This document shows, piece after piece, positions 17,079 to 25,982 of a DNA stretch of 44,109 nucleotides. The position numbers and the translations under genes were made by a program. Within the stretch, counting starts at the first letter, position 1; each line of letters starts with the position of its first letter. Source of the DNA: Pseudomonadota bacterium (GTDB lineage: Bacteria; Pseudomonadota; Gammaproteobacteria; Burkholderiales; Burkholderiaceae_B). The notes below the pieces were generated by a model. It made no database searches, was not told the DNA's origin, and saw only the letters and a list, made by a program, of their open reading frames with translations. The stretch covers positions 1 through 44,109 of the forward strand of contig JAEWEV010000014.1 in the NCBI GenBank assembly GCA_023389155.1, given 5' to 3'.

Positions 17079-17311
17079 GCGCTGACGCGGCTTTTGTCGC
17101 TCTGCCTTTTTTTCCTCTTTTCCTCGTACCTCTCTCCCTGACTCTATCTCTATAGCTTTATGGCCAATCAGGCTTGTCAGGCTCCGTCCCCGGACATGTC
17201 ACGTGCACCCGTTCTCGCAGCCATTTATTCAACACGTTTCGCACCATTACGTCGCACGCGATTTTGATAGGGCCGCTGCGTGCTGTGCTCTTATCACATC
17301 TGAATTTTTGT

Positions 17312-17410
17312 CATCTGTATTGATCAGATGCGTTCATACTTTCCGGTTACGACCTTATATCCGGATATATAAATAAGAAATATCTATTTTACGTATAAGA
17401 ATCTCTTATA
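17312..17410. promoter_or_regulatory. AT-rich leader with three dyads upstream of the dioxygenase-ABC cluster
   Basis: The 376 bases between the lysA terminator and the dioxygenase start hold no gene. Three dyads lie near its 3' end. They are CATCTG-N7-CAGATG (17312-17330), a perfect 14-bp palindrome TATATCCGGATATA (17356-17369), and TATAAGA-atc-TCTTATA (17394-17410). The AT-richness contrasts sharply with the flanking genes. Sulfonate-use operons are often controlled by LysR-type CysB/SsuR regulators at AT-rich sites, so an operator-promoter function is plausible. No -35/-10 pair stands out enough to call. Confidence 0.45.
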
Positions 17411-17454
17411 TACAGTTGTCATATCTGATCCATCATTCTGGGCTTTCATCATAT

Positions 17455-18375
17455 ATGTCTGCTGTTTACTCCCGAGTCGAGAGCTCGTCACCTTCTCCTG
17501 TTGCCGGATCTGCCGGCCGCAAGGCCGGATTTGTCGTTCGTCAGCTGGCTGCGCCCCTGGGTGCCGAGGTACTAAACCTGAACCTGCGTCAGCCTTTGAG
17601 TGACGAAGACTTTGCACAAATTCGTGAAGCATTTGCAAACCACCATGTCCTGGTTTTCCGCAAGCAGAACATCACGCCCCGGCAACATATTGACTTCAGC
17701 CGCCGCTTCGGTCCGCTGCAGATTCATGTACTCAGGCAGTTTCAGTTGCCAGGATATGAAGAAATTCTGCAGATATCCAATATCAAAGAAAACGGCAAGC
17801 CCATCGGGCTGGGCGATGCGGGTGCATTCTGGCATTCCGATCTGTCCTACAAGGCCGTACCCAGTCTGGGCTCGCTGCTACATGCCCGCGAACTGCCGGA
17901 TGTTGGCGGTGATACGCATTTTTCAAATATGCATCTGGCGTGGGAAACGCTAGCGACCTCCCTGCAGAAGACGTTGCTGCCATTGAAGGCTGAACATACC
18001 TATATCAAACGTTATGAAGAGCAGCGTGCCATGGCGCCATGGCGGCCAGCACTGACGCAAGCTCAGCTGGACGAGGTAAAACCGGTAGTGCATCCCGTTG
18101 TTGTCACACACCCGGAAAACGGCCGCAAGGCGCTGTTTGTGAACGAGCACTTTACGTCCCGTATTGTGGGACTTCCACAAGATGAGAGTGACGATCTCTT
18201 GCAGGAACTGTTTGCACACAGCATCCGCCCAGAGTTCATTTACACCCATCACTGGGAGGACGAAGACATGGTGTTCTGGGATAACCGCTCGGTGATTCAT
18301 CTGGCCGGCGGAACGCCGGATGATCAGCGACGTCGTCTGAACCGGACCACCGTCGAGGGCAGCGCGCCGGTTTGA
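17455..18375 (+). CDS. TauD/TfdA-family Fe(II)/2-oxoglutarate dioxygenase
   Basis: This 306-residue enzyme (from ATG 17455) should oxidise a small substrate using O2 and 2-oxoglutarate. The iron-binding triad is visible: His127 and Asp129 in WHSDLSY, and His282 in the C-terminal part. Arg297, 15 residues after His282, matches the 2-oxoglutarate carboxylate-binding arginine spacing of TauD. In this family, hydroxylation next to a sulfonate or ether releases sulfite or an alcohol. The adjacent NitT/TauT-type ABC importer suggests a sulfonate, taurine or sulfate-ester substrate, but TfdA-like ether cleavage is also possible. Upstream in-frame TTG 17416 lies within the leader and is less likely. 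The gap to the next gene is 186 bases. Confidence 0.85.
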   Translation: MSAVYSRVESSSPSPVAGSAGRKAGFVVRQLAAPLGAEVLNLNLRQPLSDEDFAQIREAFANHHVLVFRKQNITPRQHIDFSRRFGPLQIHVLRQFQLPGYEEILQISNIKENGKPIGLGDAGAFWHSDLSYKAVPSLGSLLHARELPDVGGDTHFSNMHLAWETLATSLQKTLLPLKAEHTYIKRYEEQRAMAPWRPALTQAQLDEVKPVVHPVVVTHPENGRKALFVNEHFTSRIVGLPQDESDDLLQELFAHSIRPEFIYTHHWEDEDMVFWDNRSVIHLAGGTPDDQRRRLNRTTVEGSAPV

Positions 18376-18561
18376 TGACTGTTGTCAATCATCTGCATTC
18401 GGCTTCCGGCATGATTGCCTGGCAGTGCACCCGGCGTGACAGCCTCCTGCGGGAAGCAGCAGGTTCTCAGACGAGGGCTCACGCCATTGCCGGCTGACGG
18501 TCTCTAACAACGAAGTTCGCTTTTCTTATTCCATGTCGTATTTAACTGACCCAAAGGGCTG

Positions 18562-19599
18562 ATGATGTTCAAAACGCTAAAAACAAACCCCTTTCGCTTC
18601 GTCTCGGTGACCTCTGCAGGCCTGGCGGTCTGCGCATCTTTGCTAATGAGCACAGCAGCCCATGCAGAAGGCCAGCTGCGGATTGCCGAGCAGCACGGCA
18701 TTGTGTATTTGCTGCTGCAGGTTGTACAGGATCAGAAGCTGATTGAGAAACACGGCAAAGCTGCAGGCCTGGATATCAAGCCACAGTGGGTCAAACTGTC
18801 AGGTGGCGCGGCCATCAATGACGCGCTGCTGTCCGGTTCCATCGACATCGCTGGTGCCGGTGTGGGGCCGCTGCTGACCATCTGGGACAAGACTCGGGGC
18901 AAGTACAATGTCAAAGGTGTCGCCTCGCTGGGCAATTTCCCCTATTATCTGATCAGCAACAATCCGGACGTGAAGTCTATTGCCGACTTCAGCAATAAAG
19001 ATCGCATTGCCCTGCCGGCGACGACCGTTTCTGTACAGGCGCGAATCCTGCAACTGGCGGCATCCAAGGAATGGGGCAAGGATCAGTTCAAGAAGCTCGA
19101 TGCACTGACTGTGACGCTGCCTCACCCGGAAGCCACAGCCAGTATCATCAAGGGGGGTACGGAAATCAATGCCCATTTCGCCACGCCTCCTTTCCAGGAT
19201 CAGGAACTCAAGGGCAACAGCAATGCGCATATTGTGCTCAAGTCCTATGACGTGCTGGGAGGGCCTTCGACCTCTACCGTACTGTATGCCACAGAGAAAT
19301 TCCGCCAGGACAATCCCAAAACCTATCAGGCTTTTGTGGACTCGCTGAAGGAAGCGGCAACGTTCATCAAGGGAAACCCGGAAGGCGCTGCCGATGCGTA
19401 TATCCGCAAGGCCGCAAGCAAGATTGATCGCGATTTGCTGATTGAGATCATCAAAAATCCCGATATCGACGTCAAACTGGCTCCGGAAAGAACCTTCCCG
19501 CTGGCTACGTTCATGTCTGAAGTGGGCGCTATCAAAAACAGGCCTGAGTCGTATCAGGATTACTTCTTTGACGACGAACACAATAAAAATGGCAGCTGA
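18562..19599 (+). CDS. ABC transporter substrate-binding protein, sulfonate/nitrate/taurine type
   Basis: This 345-residue periplasmic binding protein of the NitT/TauT (SsuA/TauA) family has a Sec signal peptide ending near AHA-EGQ (about residue 34). The mature part begins LRIAEQHGIVYLLLQVVQD, the usual first strand and helix. SGGAAINDALLSGSIDIAGAG is the ligand-loop region seen in SsuA-like proteins. Two alternate ATGs are adjacent (18562 and 18565). It starts 186 bases after the dioxygenase, so a separate promoter is possible; that gap has no gene. The ATPase starts three bases after its stop. The ligand is not readable from sequence. Confidence 0.88.
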   Translation: MMFKTLKTNPFRFVSVTSAGLAVCASLLMSTAAHAEGQLRIAEQHGIVYLLLQVVQDQKLIEKHGKAAGLDIKPQWVKLSGGAAINDALLSGSIDIAGAGVGPLLTIWDKTRGKYNVKGVASLGNFPYYLISNNPDVKSIADFSNKDRIALPATTVSVQARILQLAASKEWGKDQFKKLDALTVTLPHPEATASIIKGGTEINAHFATPPFQDQELKGNSNAHIVLKSYDVLGGPSTSTVLYATEKFRQDNPKTYQAFVDSLKEAATFIKGNPEGAADAYIRKAASKIDRDLLIEIIKNPDIDVKLAPERTFPLATFMSEVGAIKNRPESYQDYFFDDEHNKNGS

Positions 19600-19602
19600 A
19601 AT

Positions 19603-20565
19603 ATGACGCTTGCATTAAAAGCCCTTTCTCCACGAGCGTCTTCCACCCCTGCAAATGCGGGGCAAAAGGCACCTGTGCCTAGCCAGGGGGGCGCGATCCG
19701 CAGCGGCCAGACCGAGAGCATGATATCTCTGGCACCTCAGGTCAGTCAGACGGCGCGCGAGTCTACTGCCCGCGAATCCAAAGTACTGCTGCGTGCTGAT
19801 AACGTGAGTCTTCAGTATGAAACCGAAAACGCCATTGTGCAGGCAACCCGGGATGTCAGTTTTTCCATCTATCAGGGAGACCGGTTTATTTTGCTGGGTC
19901 CCTCAGGCTGCGGTAAATCCAGTCTTCTGAAAGCAGCCGCCGGCTTTATCAAACCGCGCTCCGGTACGTTCAGTCTGGACGGCAACACGATTTCCGGCCC
20001 GGGACCAGATCGCGTTGTGGTATTCCAGGAGTTCGATCAGCTTGCCCCCTGGAAAACCGTATTGCAAAACGTGATCTTTGCTCTGCGAGCCTCGCGCAGT
20101 ATGGGCAAAGCCCAGTCCAGGGAACGGGCTGAACATTATCTGCACCGTGTCGGGCTGGGCCAGTTTCTGCATGCTTACCCGCATACCCTTTCGGGCGGCA
20201 TGAAACAGCGTGTCGCCATTGCGCGTGCACTGGCCATGGAGCCGGCTGTCCTGCTGATGGATGAGCCCTTTGCCGCCCTGGATGCGCTGACGCGGCGGAA
20301 AATGCAGGACGAACTGCTGGAGCTGTGGGAAGAAACCCGAGTCACCCTGATGTTCGTGACCCATTCCATCGAAGAGGCCCTGGTGGTCGGCAATCGCATT
20401 TTGCTGCTTTCGCCTCACCCCGGAAGGGTCCGGGCGGAACTCAACAGCCACCAGTTCAGTCTGGGCAGCGCCGGCAGCAGTGAATTTCAGGCTGCCACCA
20501 GCCGTATTCACCATTTGCTGTTCGACGAACAGCCACTACCTTTCCCGTCTGCGAGCACGACATGA
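19603..20565 (+). CDS. ABC transporter ATP-binding protein, sulfonate/nitrate/taurine type
   Basis: This is the cytoplasmic ATPase of the importer. It has Walker A GPSGCGKSS (99-107), a Q-loop at FQ 141-142, the signature LSGGMKQR (196-203) and Walker B LLMDEP (217-222) with FAALD. Its first ~60 residues are an unusual Ser/Ala/Gln-rich low-complexity stretch that SsuB/TauB proteins normally lack. The conserved domain begins only near VLLRADNVSLQYE. ATG 19603, three bases after the binding-protein stop, is the coupled start. ATG 19720 (residue 40) is an alternative that would remove most of the extension. The permease ATG overlaps its stop (ATGA). Confidence 0.9.
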   Translation: MTLALKALSPRASSTPANAGQKAPVPSQGGAIRSGQTESMISLAPQVSQTARESTARESKVLLRADNVSLQYETENAIVQATRDVSFSIYQGDRFILLGPSGCGKSSLLKAAAGFIKPRSGTFSLDGNTISGPGPDRVVVFQEFDQLAPWKTVLQNVIFALRASRSMGKAQSRERAEHYLHRVGLGQFLHAYPHTLSGGMKQRVAIARALAMEPAVLLMDEPFAALDALTRRKMQDELLELWEETRVTLMFVTHSIEEALVVGNRILLLSPHPGRVRAELNSHQFSLGSAGSSEFQAATSRIHHLLFDEQPLPFPSASTT

Positions 20566-21455
20566 CTCAGTTGAGCATTCATACAGACCCGCCCATACGA
20601 CCAGAATTTGAATATCCGCTGTCCTCGCTGCCGCCTGCTGCCAATGCCGACCAGCTGCGCGAGCCGTTAAGCCTGGCGCAGCAATGGCTGAATCACGACG
20701 GATTTCGCAAGGTGCTGATTCTGGTGGTTCTTGCGGTAATCTGGGAAGTGATTGGCCGTGTGCAGGACAACGAACTGCTGCTGCCTACATTTACCGCAAC
20801 CTTTGAGGCGTTGTGGGCTGACCTGATTAACGGAGAGCTGCCTGCGCGCATGGTGACGTCACTGTCGGTGCTGGTGCAGGGTTATGCGCTGGGTGTGATA
20901 CTCGCGTTTTTCCTGACCACATTTGCTATTTCTACCCGTCTGGGTCGAGATGTGCTGTCCACGCTAACGTCCATGTTCAATCCGCTGCCCGCCATCGCAT
21001 TGCTGCCGCTGGCGCTGATGTGGTTTGGCCTGGGCACGACCAGCCTGCTTTTTGTACTGATCCATTCGGTGATGTGGCCACTGGCCTTAAATACATTCTC
21101 GGGATTTCAGAGCGTGCCGCAAACCCTGCGCATGGCAGGCCAGAACTATGGCCTGCGTGGACTGCGGTTTGTCTGGGCGATCCTGATCCCGGCTGCCCTG
21201 CCATCCATCGTGTCAGGCCTGAAAGTCGGCTGGGCCTTCGCCTGGCGCACGCTGATTGCGGCTGAAATGGTCTTTGGCGCGTCTTCCGGCCAGGGTGGCC
21301 TGGGCTGGTATGTATTCCAGCATCGCAATGAGCTTGAAACTGCCCAGGTGTTCGCCGGCCTGGTCATGGTCGTGATTTTAGGTCTGCTGGTGGAAAACCT
21401 GGTGTTCAGAACGCTGGAACGCGTGACGGTTCGCCGCTGGGGAACACAGCAATAG
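20562..21455 (+). CDS. ABC transporter permease, sulfonate/nitrate/taurine type
   Basis: A 297-residue inner-membrane permease of the BPD_transp_1 (SsuC/TauC) family. After a ~45-residue soluble N-terminus there are about six helices, the first near VLILVVLAVIWEVIG. The EAA-type cytoplasmic loop that contacts the ATPase lies around MAGQNYGLRGLRFVWAILIP. The start overlaps the ATPase stop by four bases (ATGA at 20562-20565), so the two are coupled. It is the last gene of the cluster; a terminator follows. No flavin-dependent alkanesulfonate monooxygenase (ssuD/E) is present, so the TauD-like enzyme is the only candidate for desulfonation here. Confidence 0.9.
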   Translation: MTQLSIHTDPPIRPEFEYPLSSLPPAANADQLREPLSLAQQWLNHDGFRKVLILVVLAVIWEVIGRVQDNELLLPTFTATFEALWADLINGELPARMVTSLSVLVQGYALGVILAFFLTTFAISTRLGRDVLSTLTSMFNPLPAIALLPLALMWFGLGTTSLLFVLIHSVMWPLALNTFSGFQSVPQTLRMAGQNYGLRGLRFVWAILIPAALPSIVSGLKVGWAFAWRTLIAAEMVFGASSGQGGLGWYVFQHRNELETAQVFAGLVMVVILGLLVENLVFRTLERVTVRRWGTQQ

Positions 21456-21513
21456 AAAAACCGCAGCACAGGCTGCGGCCACATGACATATCGAATATTT
21501 GATTTTCCCTGTT

Positions 21514-21553
21514 GGGATACCTCGAGTCTGACTCCGGGTATCCCGTTTTTTTT
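21514..21553 (+). terminator. Terminator after the ABC transporter cluster
   Basis: The outer stem GGGATACC (21514-21521) pairs with GGTATCCC (21537-21544), with an inner GAGTC/GACTC stem. A run of eight T follows after one G. It separates the plus-strand cluster from the convergent ccsB gene. Confidence 0.85.
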
Positions 21554-21630
21554 GTCCTGCACACCCGGCCGTGCCATACCGTAGTGTGCCGTGTAGCAAC
21601 GCGTCCGCCCGCGCCCGGACGGCAGGCGCT

Positions 21631-23013
21631 TTACAATTCGCCGTAAGAATGCAGGCCGGACAGGAAGATATTGACGCCCAGGAAGGCAAAACTGGTAATC
21701 ACCAGGCCCACCAGTGCCCAATAAGCGGCAAAGGTGCCACGCATGCCTTTCATGAGGCGCAGATGCAGCCAGGCCGCATAGTTCAGCCAGACGATGAACG
21801 CCCAGGTTTCCTTGGGATCCCACTGCCAGTACGTTCCCCAGGCATCAGCTGCCCAGAATGCGCCCAGGATGGTGGCCACGGTAAAGAAGGCAAAGCCGAT
21901 GGAAATGGAGCGATACATGATATCGTCCAGTACCTCCAGTGGAGGCAGCTTGGCGGCGATCACGCGACGCCCCAGCAGAATGCCGGCGACGATAAAGAGG
22001 CTGGCAAGGAAATAGAGGAACCAGAAGCCCATATTCTCTTTGTCACGGAAGATAAACAGTTCCGAGACCATGGCGCCGCCGATGACCAGTAGCGGTATCA
22101 TCGGTTTCCAGCTGGTGGTGGTGCCATGCTGCTTGACCAGATATGCAAACCCCACCATGGCGGAAAGCGCAAACGAACCATAACCAATAAAATTGGCCGG
22201 CACATGCAGTTTCATCCACCAGCTGCGCAGGGCGTTATTCAATGGTGTAATCACCGCGGCATCACGTTCAAAGGTATACCAAAGCAGGAAGATAACCGCA
22301 GATGAAATAACCAGCAACACGAAACCACCCAGCGCCCGGGTGTTGTACCGTTTCTCGTAATATAGGTAAAAAAGGGCCGTAATCAGACAGAACAGGACGA
22401 ACACTTCGTACAGATTGCTGACAGGGATATGACCCATGTCCGGTGCAATCAGGTGACCTTCACGCCAGCGCACCAGCAGGCCTGTAAAGCCGGCAAAGAC
22501 GCCTGCCCAGGTCAGTGCGGAACCCATCCACGCACCCGTGGTGCTCACGAAACCGATCCAGTAACAGACTGTGGCCATGAAAAAAAGTGCGCACATCCAC
22601 AGAATGGCCGACTGCGAAGATAGCAGGTACTTCAGCATGAAATTGCTTTCTGCATTGGCCAGCTGCCCGTCATACAGCCACAGGGCCAGCCCCGCCGCAA
22701 TAGCGCAGGCGATCATGAGCTTGCGCGCTGGGCGCCACAGCCAGCCCAGCCAGGCAGCCACAAATGTCATGCCGACCAGAATGGCCTTTTCGTAGTAATC
22801 CATGGAATCGGGATACTGGATGATGGCGTAAATAGCGCCAGCCAACAGTACCAGCAGAAACACGACGTCGGTCAGATCCGGCTTGCCGCGCAGTACCCGC
22901 TTATCACCCGACTCGGAGATGTTCTTTTCCCAGTCCGAAAGATGGCCGGAGTCAGCCCAGCTGTCGGCGCGGGCGCCGGCGTTTCCTGATGCAGTCACAA
23001 TTGTATTTGACAT
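21631..23013 (-). CDS. ccsB: Cytochrome c biogenesis haem-handling protein (CcsB/ResC, called CcsA in some species)
   Basis: With ResB this forms the System II cytochrome c synthetase, which exports haem and attaches it to CXXCH apocytochromes in the periplasm. The 460-residue protein has many membrane helices and a long cytoplasmic N-terminus. The diagnostic WWD-type segment is WGTYWQWDPKETW near residue 395. Haem-ligand His candidates lie in the flanking helices (for example LHVPANFIGYG). The naming is confusing: the same family is CcsA in chloroplasts and Bordetella papers, but CcsB in the TIGR03144 annotation. It follows resB by eight bases, so they are one operon. Confidence 0.93.
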   Translation of the reverse strand: MSNTIVTASGNAGARADSWADSGHLSDWEKNISESGDKRVLRGKPDLTDVVFLLVLLAGAIYAIIQYPDSMDYYEKAILVGMTFVAAWLGWLWRPARKLMIACAIAAGLALWLYDGQLANAESNFMLKYLLSSQSAILWMCALFFMATVCYWIGFVSTTGAWMGSALTWAGVFAGFTGLLVRWREGHLIAPDMGHIPVSNLYEVFVLFCLITALFYLYYEKRYNTRALGGFVLLVISSAVIFLLWYTFERDAAVITPLNNALRSWWMKLHVPANFIGYGSFALSAMVGFAYLVKQHGTTTSWKPMIPLLVIGGAMVSELFIFRDKENMGFWFLYFLASLFIVAGILLGRRVIAAKLPPLEVLDDIMYRSISIGFAFFTVATILGAFWAADAWGTYWQWDPKETWAFIVWLNYAAWLHLRLMKGMRGTFAAYWALVGLVITSFAFLGVNIFLSGLHSYGEL

Positions 23014-23021
23014 AAATGCCC

Positions 23022-25148
23022 CTAGGCTTTTTCGTTGCCGATAAAGTGATGACGGAACCGTTCGAATTCACGATTGAAATCGAGTGTCCGTTTCTGCGAC
23101 GTCATGGCCGCCATCATATGGCTGTCCTGATCGCCCTCTCCCGGTTTGACCCAGATCCAGATGCGGCGATCACGAATGTAAAACATGGAGAATACACCCA
23201 GTATCAGCAGGACCGATCCCCCATACACCAACAGTTTACCCGGGGAACGCGTTGCCTGCAGGACCGTGGCCTGAATGTGCTGAAAGGTTTTCAGCTGGAA
23301 AAACATGGGTGCCGGGTAGTTTGTAAGGTCAGATACGGCGCGCAGGGCCAGATCAAACCAGCGCGCCTGGGATTCGGAATCAGGACCACCGAAGGCAATT
23401 GGCGCCAGGCCAGCCTGCTCACGCGAGAGGTTGCGCAGCTCAATGGCGCTGAACAGCAGGTATTCGCGCAGTATTTTCTTCATGGGTTCGCGCAGTTCAG
23501 CAGGAACCCGGTCCTGTTCAGGTACGCCTTCGCCTTCGACATATTTGTCTATCCCCGCAAAGCCGTCGGCAGCGAACACACTGAGAGCGCGCTCGGCCAG
23601 CTGGATAATGACCGCCTTATCGATACGACCGTCCTGGTTTTTTTCTGCGTAGGCAGTCGCCGCTTTCAGGCGCATGGCAGGGTCGTTGAAGGCATGACGC
23701 ATAGCCAGAAATTCATCGACCGAACTTTTGCTGTCGGCCGGAATCCGGACATAACGGAACATGTTGTCACCGGGCAACTGCATGCCGATAAGAAAAACCG
23801 GCGAGCCCTCCAGCATGACGGGCAGCATGTAGTTATTGAATTTGATTGACTGGTTGCGATCATCAGTCAGTGTATAGGACACACTGGGACCGATATTGTG
23901 CAGTTTCTTGTCGTCCCTGCCCGCCGCGCTGCCGGTAACAGCAAGAATATCTTCCTGGAAGGTTTTGGGTGTGGCGGCGCCGGGGCTTGGCGCGCTCAGG
24001 TCTTCCACGTTAATGGGCTTGAAGTCATCGAATGTGACGGTATAGTTTTTTGTCTGGCCATGCAGGGTGGTGCTGACAGTTGCCTGCTCGCCCACTGCCC
24101 CGGACAGCTCAAACGGCTCGCTGTCACTGCCGGCCAGCGGATATCCTGTCATGGACACCTTGGAGCCGCCATCGTGAAAACTCGACTGATACAGAGTAAT
24201 GCCATGCATCTGGAACGGATGGTTGACCTCGATGATTTCATTGGAGGCCTGGCCGGTTTGCTTGTCGGTAATCGTGACTTCGCTGGCAAAGCGCTTGGGC
24301 ATGCCGTTGCTTTGGTAATACTCGATGATGAATTTATTGAGTTTGATGTCAAACGGCAGCATTTGCAGATACTGGCCACCGCTTAGCGCGAGAATGCCGG
24401 TATTGGATGAACTGCCTTCCGCAATGGAGACATTGCCGCGAAAACTCGGATTTCCTGCTGAAAAGCGGGAATCGGCCGGCACTTCGGAAACGAAACGGGC
24501 CGAGTCGGGAATCGGTTGCTTGGCGCCCAGCCAGATTTGCAGGCGGTTCGGCAGTTCACTATCAAGCAGCCCGCCGATACAGACGACGACGATGGCCAGG
24601 TGAGCAAACACGTAGCCCAGTCGGTTGACACTGCCCTTTTTTGCCGCAAGCAATGTGCCGCTTTCGTCATGCTTTTCTTTGAAGGCGTAGCCTTCCTTTT
24701 TGAGCCACGCCCGAGCGTGATCCAGGGTGGCCGATGCACTGTGGCCGGTGCTGTGCAGGTCAAGACGGTGAGGGAACGCACGCAGACTGCCTTCACGGAT
24801 ATATTCGCGGAAGGAACGCATGTCCCGGATCATTTTGGGCGCATTGCGTATTACGCAGATGGAAGTAGACACCACCAGAAAGCTCATAATGAGCAGAAAC
24901 CACCAGGTGTTGTAGATTTGTGCAACGCCGAACTTGCTGAATACGGCGTACCAGTACATGCCAAACTGGTCTGTGTAGGTCAGCTCGGGCTGGTTTTGCT
25001 GCAGTACCGTTCCGATAATGCTGGCCACGCAGATAAACATGAGCAGGCTCACAGCAAAACGCATGGAACCGAGCAGTTCGAAGAGCTGGATGCCCCACGC
25101 CCTGGTATTTGAACGAGATACTGAGTTTGTCATAAGAAAAAGGGGCAC
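23022..25148 (-). CDS. resB: Cytochrome c biogenesis protein ResB
   Basis: ResB is the large periplasmic-domain partner in System II cytochrome c maturation. About 700 residues: a cluster of N-terminal membrane helices (LLGSMRFAVSLLMFICVASIIG), a big periplasmic domain from ~210 to ~640, and a last helix (LLVYGGSVLLILGVFSMFYI) before a basic C-terminal tail. Two starts are possible. GTG 25148 has AAGGGG about 12 bases upstream; ATG 25133 has no ribosome-binding site because it follows CCCCTTTTTCTT. I prefer the GTG. A small hairpin pairs the AAGGGG with the first codons. It is downstream of cytochrome c4 and upstream of ccsB. Confidence 0.92.
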   Translation of the reverse strand: MPLFLMTNSVSRSNTRAWGIQLFELLGSMRFAVSLLMFICVASIIGTVLQQNQPELTYTDQFGMYWYAVFSKFGVAQIYNTWWFLLIMSFLVVSTSICVIRNAPKMIRDMRSFREYIREGSLRAFPHRLDLHSTGHSASATLDHARAWLKKEGYAFKEKHDESGTLLAAKKGSVNRLGYVFAHLAIVVVCIGGLLDSELPNRLQIWLGAKQPIPDSARFVSEVPADSRFSAGNPSFRGNVSIAEGSSSNTGILALSGGQYLQMLPFDIKLNKFIIEYYQSNGMPKRFASEVTITDKQTGQASNEIIEVNHPFQMHGITLYQSSFHDGGSKVSMTGYPLAGSDSEPFELSGAVGEQATVSTTLHGQTKNYTVTFDDFKPINVEDLSAPSPGAATPKTFQEDILAVTGSAAGRDDKKLHNIGPSVSYTLTDDRNQSIKFNNYMLPVMLEGSPVFLIGMQLPGDNMFRYVRIPADSKSSVDEFLAMRHAFNDPAMRLKAATAYAEKNQDGRIDKAVIIQLAERALSVFAADGFAGIDKYVEGEGVPEQDRVPAELREPMKKILREYLLFSAIELRNLSREQAGLAPIAFGGPDSESQARWFDLALRAVSDLTNYPAPMFFQLKTFQHIQATVLQATRSPGKLLVYGGSVLLILGVFSMFYIRDRRIWIWVKPGEGDQDSHMMAAMTSQKRTLDFNREFERFRHHFIGNEKA

Positions 25149-25167
25149 ACGATGCGCGTTACCCCTT
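25134..25167 (-). promoter_or_regulatory. Hairpin over the resB ribosome-binding site / possible c4 terminator
   Basis: On the minus strand AAGGGG (25167-25162) pairs with CCCCTT (25145-25140), leaving a 16-base loop, followed by TTTCTT. It could end part of the cytochrome c4 transcript, or it could mask the resB Shine-Dalgarno since the same AAGGGG is the best ribosome-binding site for GTG 25148. Confidence 0.4.
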
Positions 25168-25265
25168 CTTTGACCGGTAGTAAGGGAAAAGTTCCTTTAC
25201 GCCAGCCAGAAAATGTTGGTGTCGGCAGTCTGATTTGCAGGCTGCCGAGCCCTTAGCTTGCAAAA

Positions 25266-25982
25266 TTAGCGGATACCGGCTGCGTAATCGGCAACGGCCT
25301 GGATATCTGCCTTGTTCATGCGGTTGGCAATTTTGCCCATCATGTTCTCTGCCCCACCCTTGGTACGGTAGCCATCGGCAAAGGCATGCAGCTGGGCTTC
25401 AAGATATTCGGGGTGCTGTCCGGACAGACGCGGGAAGGCCGAAGGGATACCCTGGCCAGTGGCGCCGTGGCAGGACGCACAGGCGGGAACACTGCGCTCG
25501 GGGATACCGGCGCGCCAGATCTGACGACCGCGGTTGACCACGGCAAGATTATCACCCTGCTTGGCTTTGGCCGGCTGCGTAAGCTGTTGTTTACTAAGGA
25601 AAACAGCCAGATTCTGCATATCTTCGGGCGTCATTTGCGCCACAATGGGTGCCATGGCAGTCGGTTTACCATCGGCCGTGCCGCGGATTACCTTGTCTGC
25701 GGGCGCTTTGAAGTGTTCGAGCTGAAGCGAAATGTATTCATGAGGCATGCCGGCAAGATTCGGGTACATGGCCACAGCGCTGTTACCATTGGCGCCATGA
25801 CAGGCCACACAGGCAAGAATGCCACGAGACGTATCGCCTTTGGTGTACAGGGCCGCACCCTTTTCAGCATCAGGGATAGCGGATTTTTCAGCTGCTGCAT
25901 CTGCGCCGAAAGCAACCGTACCGAAGGCCATACCAGCCAGAACGCTGCCGGCAACCAGAATGTTTGTTAAAACTCGCTTCAT
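25266..25982 (-). CDS. Cytochrome c4 (periplasmic diheme cytochrome)
   Basis: A 238-residue exported diheme cytochrome of the c4 family, an electron donor to terminal oxidases. The signal peptide (MKRVLTNILVAGSVLAG...) ends near AFGA-DAA at about residue 27. The two haem-binding sites are CVACH (58-62) and CASCH (168-172), one per duplicated domain. Each is followed by a PNLAGM- or PRLSGQ-type segment and a methionine-rich ligand region. The open frame extends to 26081, but ATG 25982 gives the proper signal peptide. It lies 117 bases upstream of resB and divergent from engB. As a c-type cytochrome it is a likely substrate of the neighbouring System II machinery. Confidence 0.93.
   Translation of the reverse strand: MKRVLTNILVAGSVLAGMAFGTVAFGADAAAEKSAIPDAEKGAALYTKGDTSRGILACVACHGANGNSAVAMYPNLAGMPHEYISLQLEHFKAPADKVIRGTADGKPTAMAPIVAQMTPEDMQNLAVFLSKQQLTQPAKAKQGDNLAVVNRGRQIWRAGIPERSVPACASCHGATGQGIPSAFPRLSGQHPEYLEAQLHAFADGYRTKGGAENMMGKIANRMNKADIQAVADYAAGIR

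Noticed and set aside
18799..19581. 260-codon minus-strand frame opposite the ABC binding protein
   Set aside because: Shadow of the binding-protein gene; Arg/Gln/Gly-rich composition and no family pattern.
21464..21482. CCGCAGC...GCTGCGG hairpin just after the permease stop
   Set aside because: No T run follows; the stronger terminator 30 bases further on explains transcript ending.
23016..23849. 277-codon plus-strand frame opposite resB
   Set aside because: Antisense shadow with no domain; resB is clear on the other strand.
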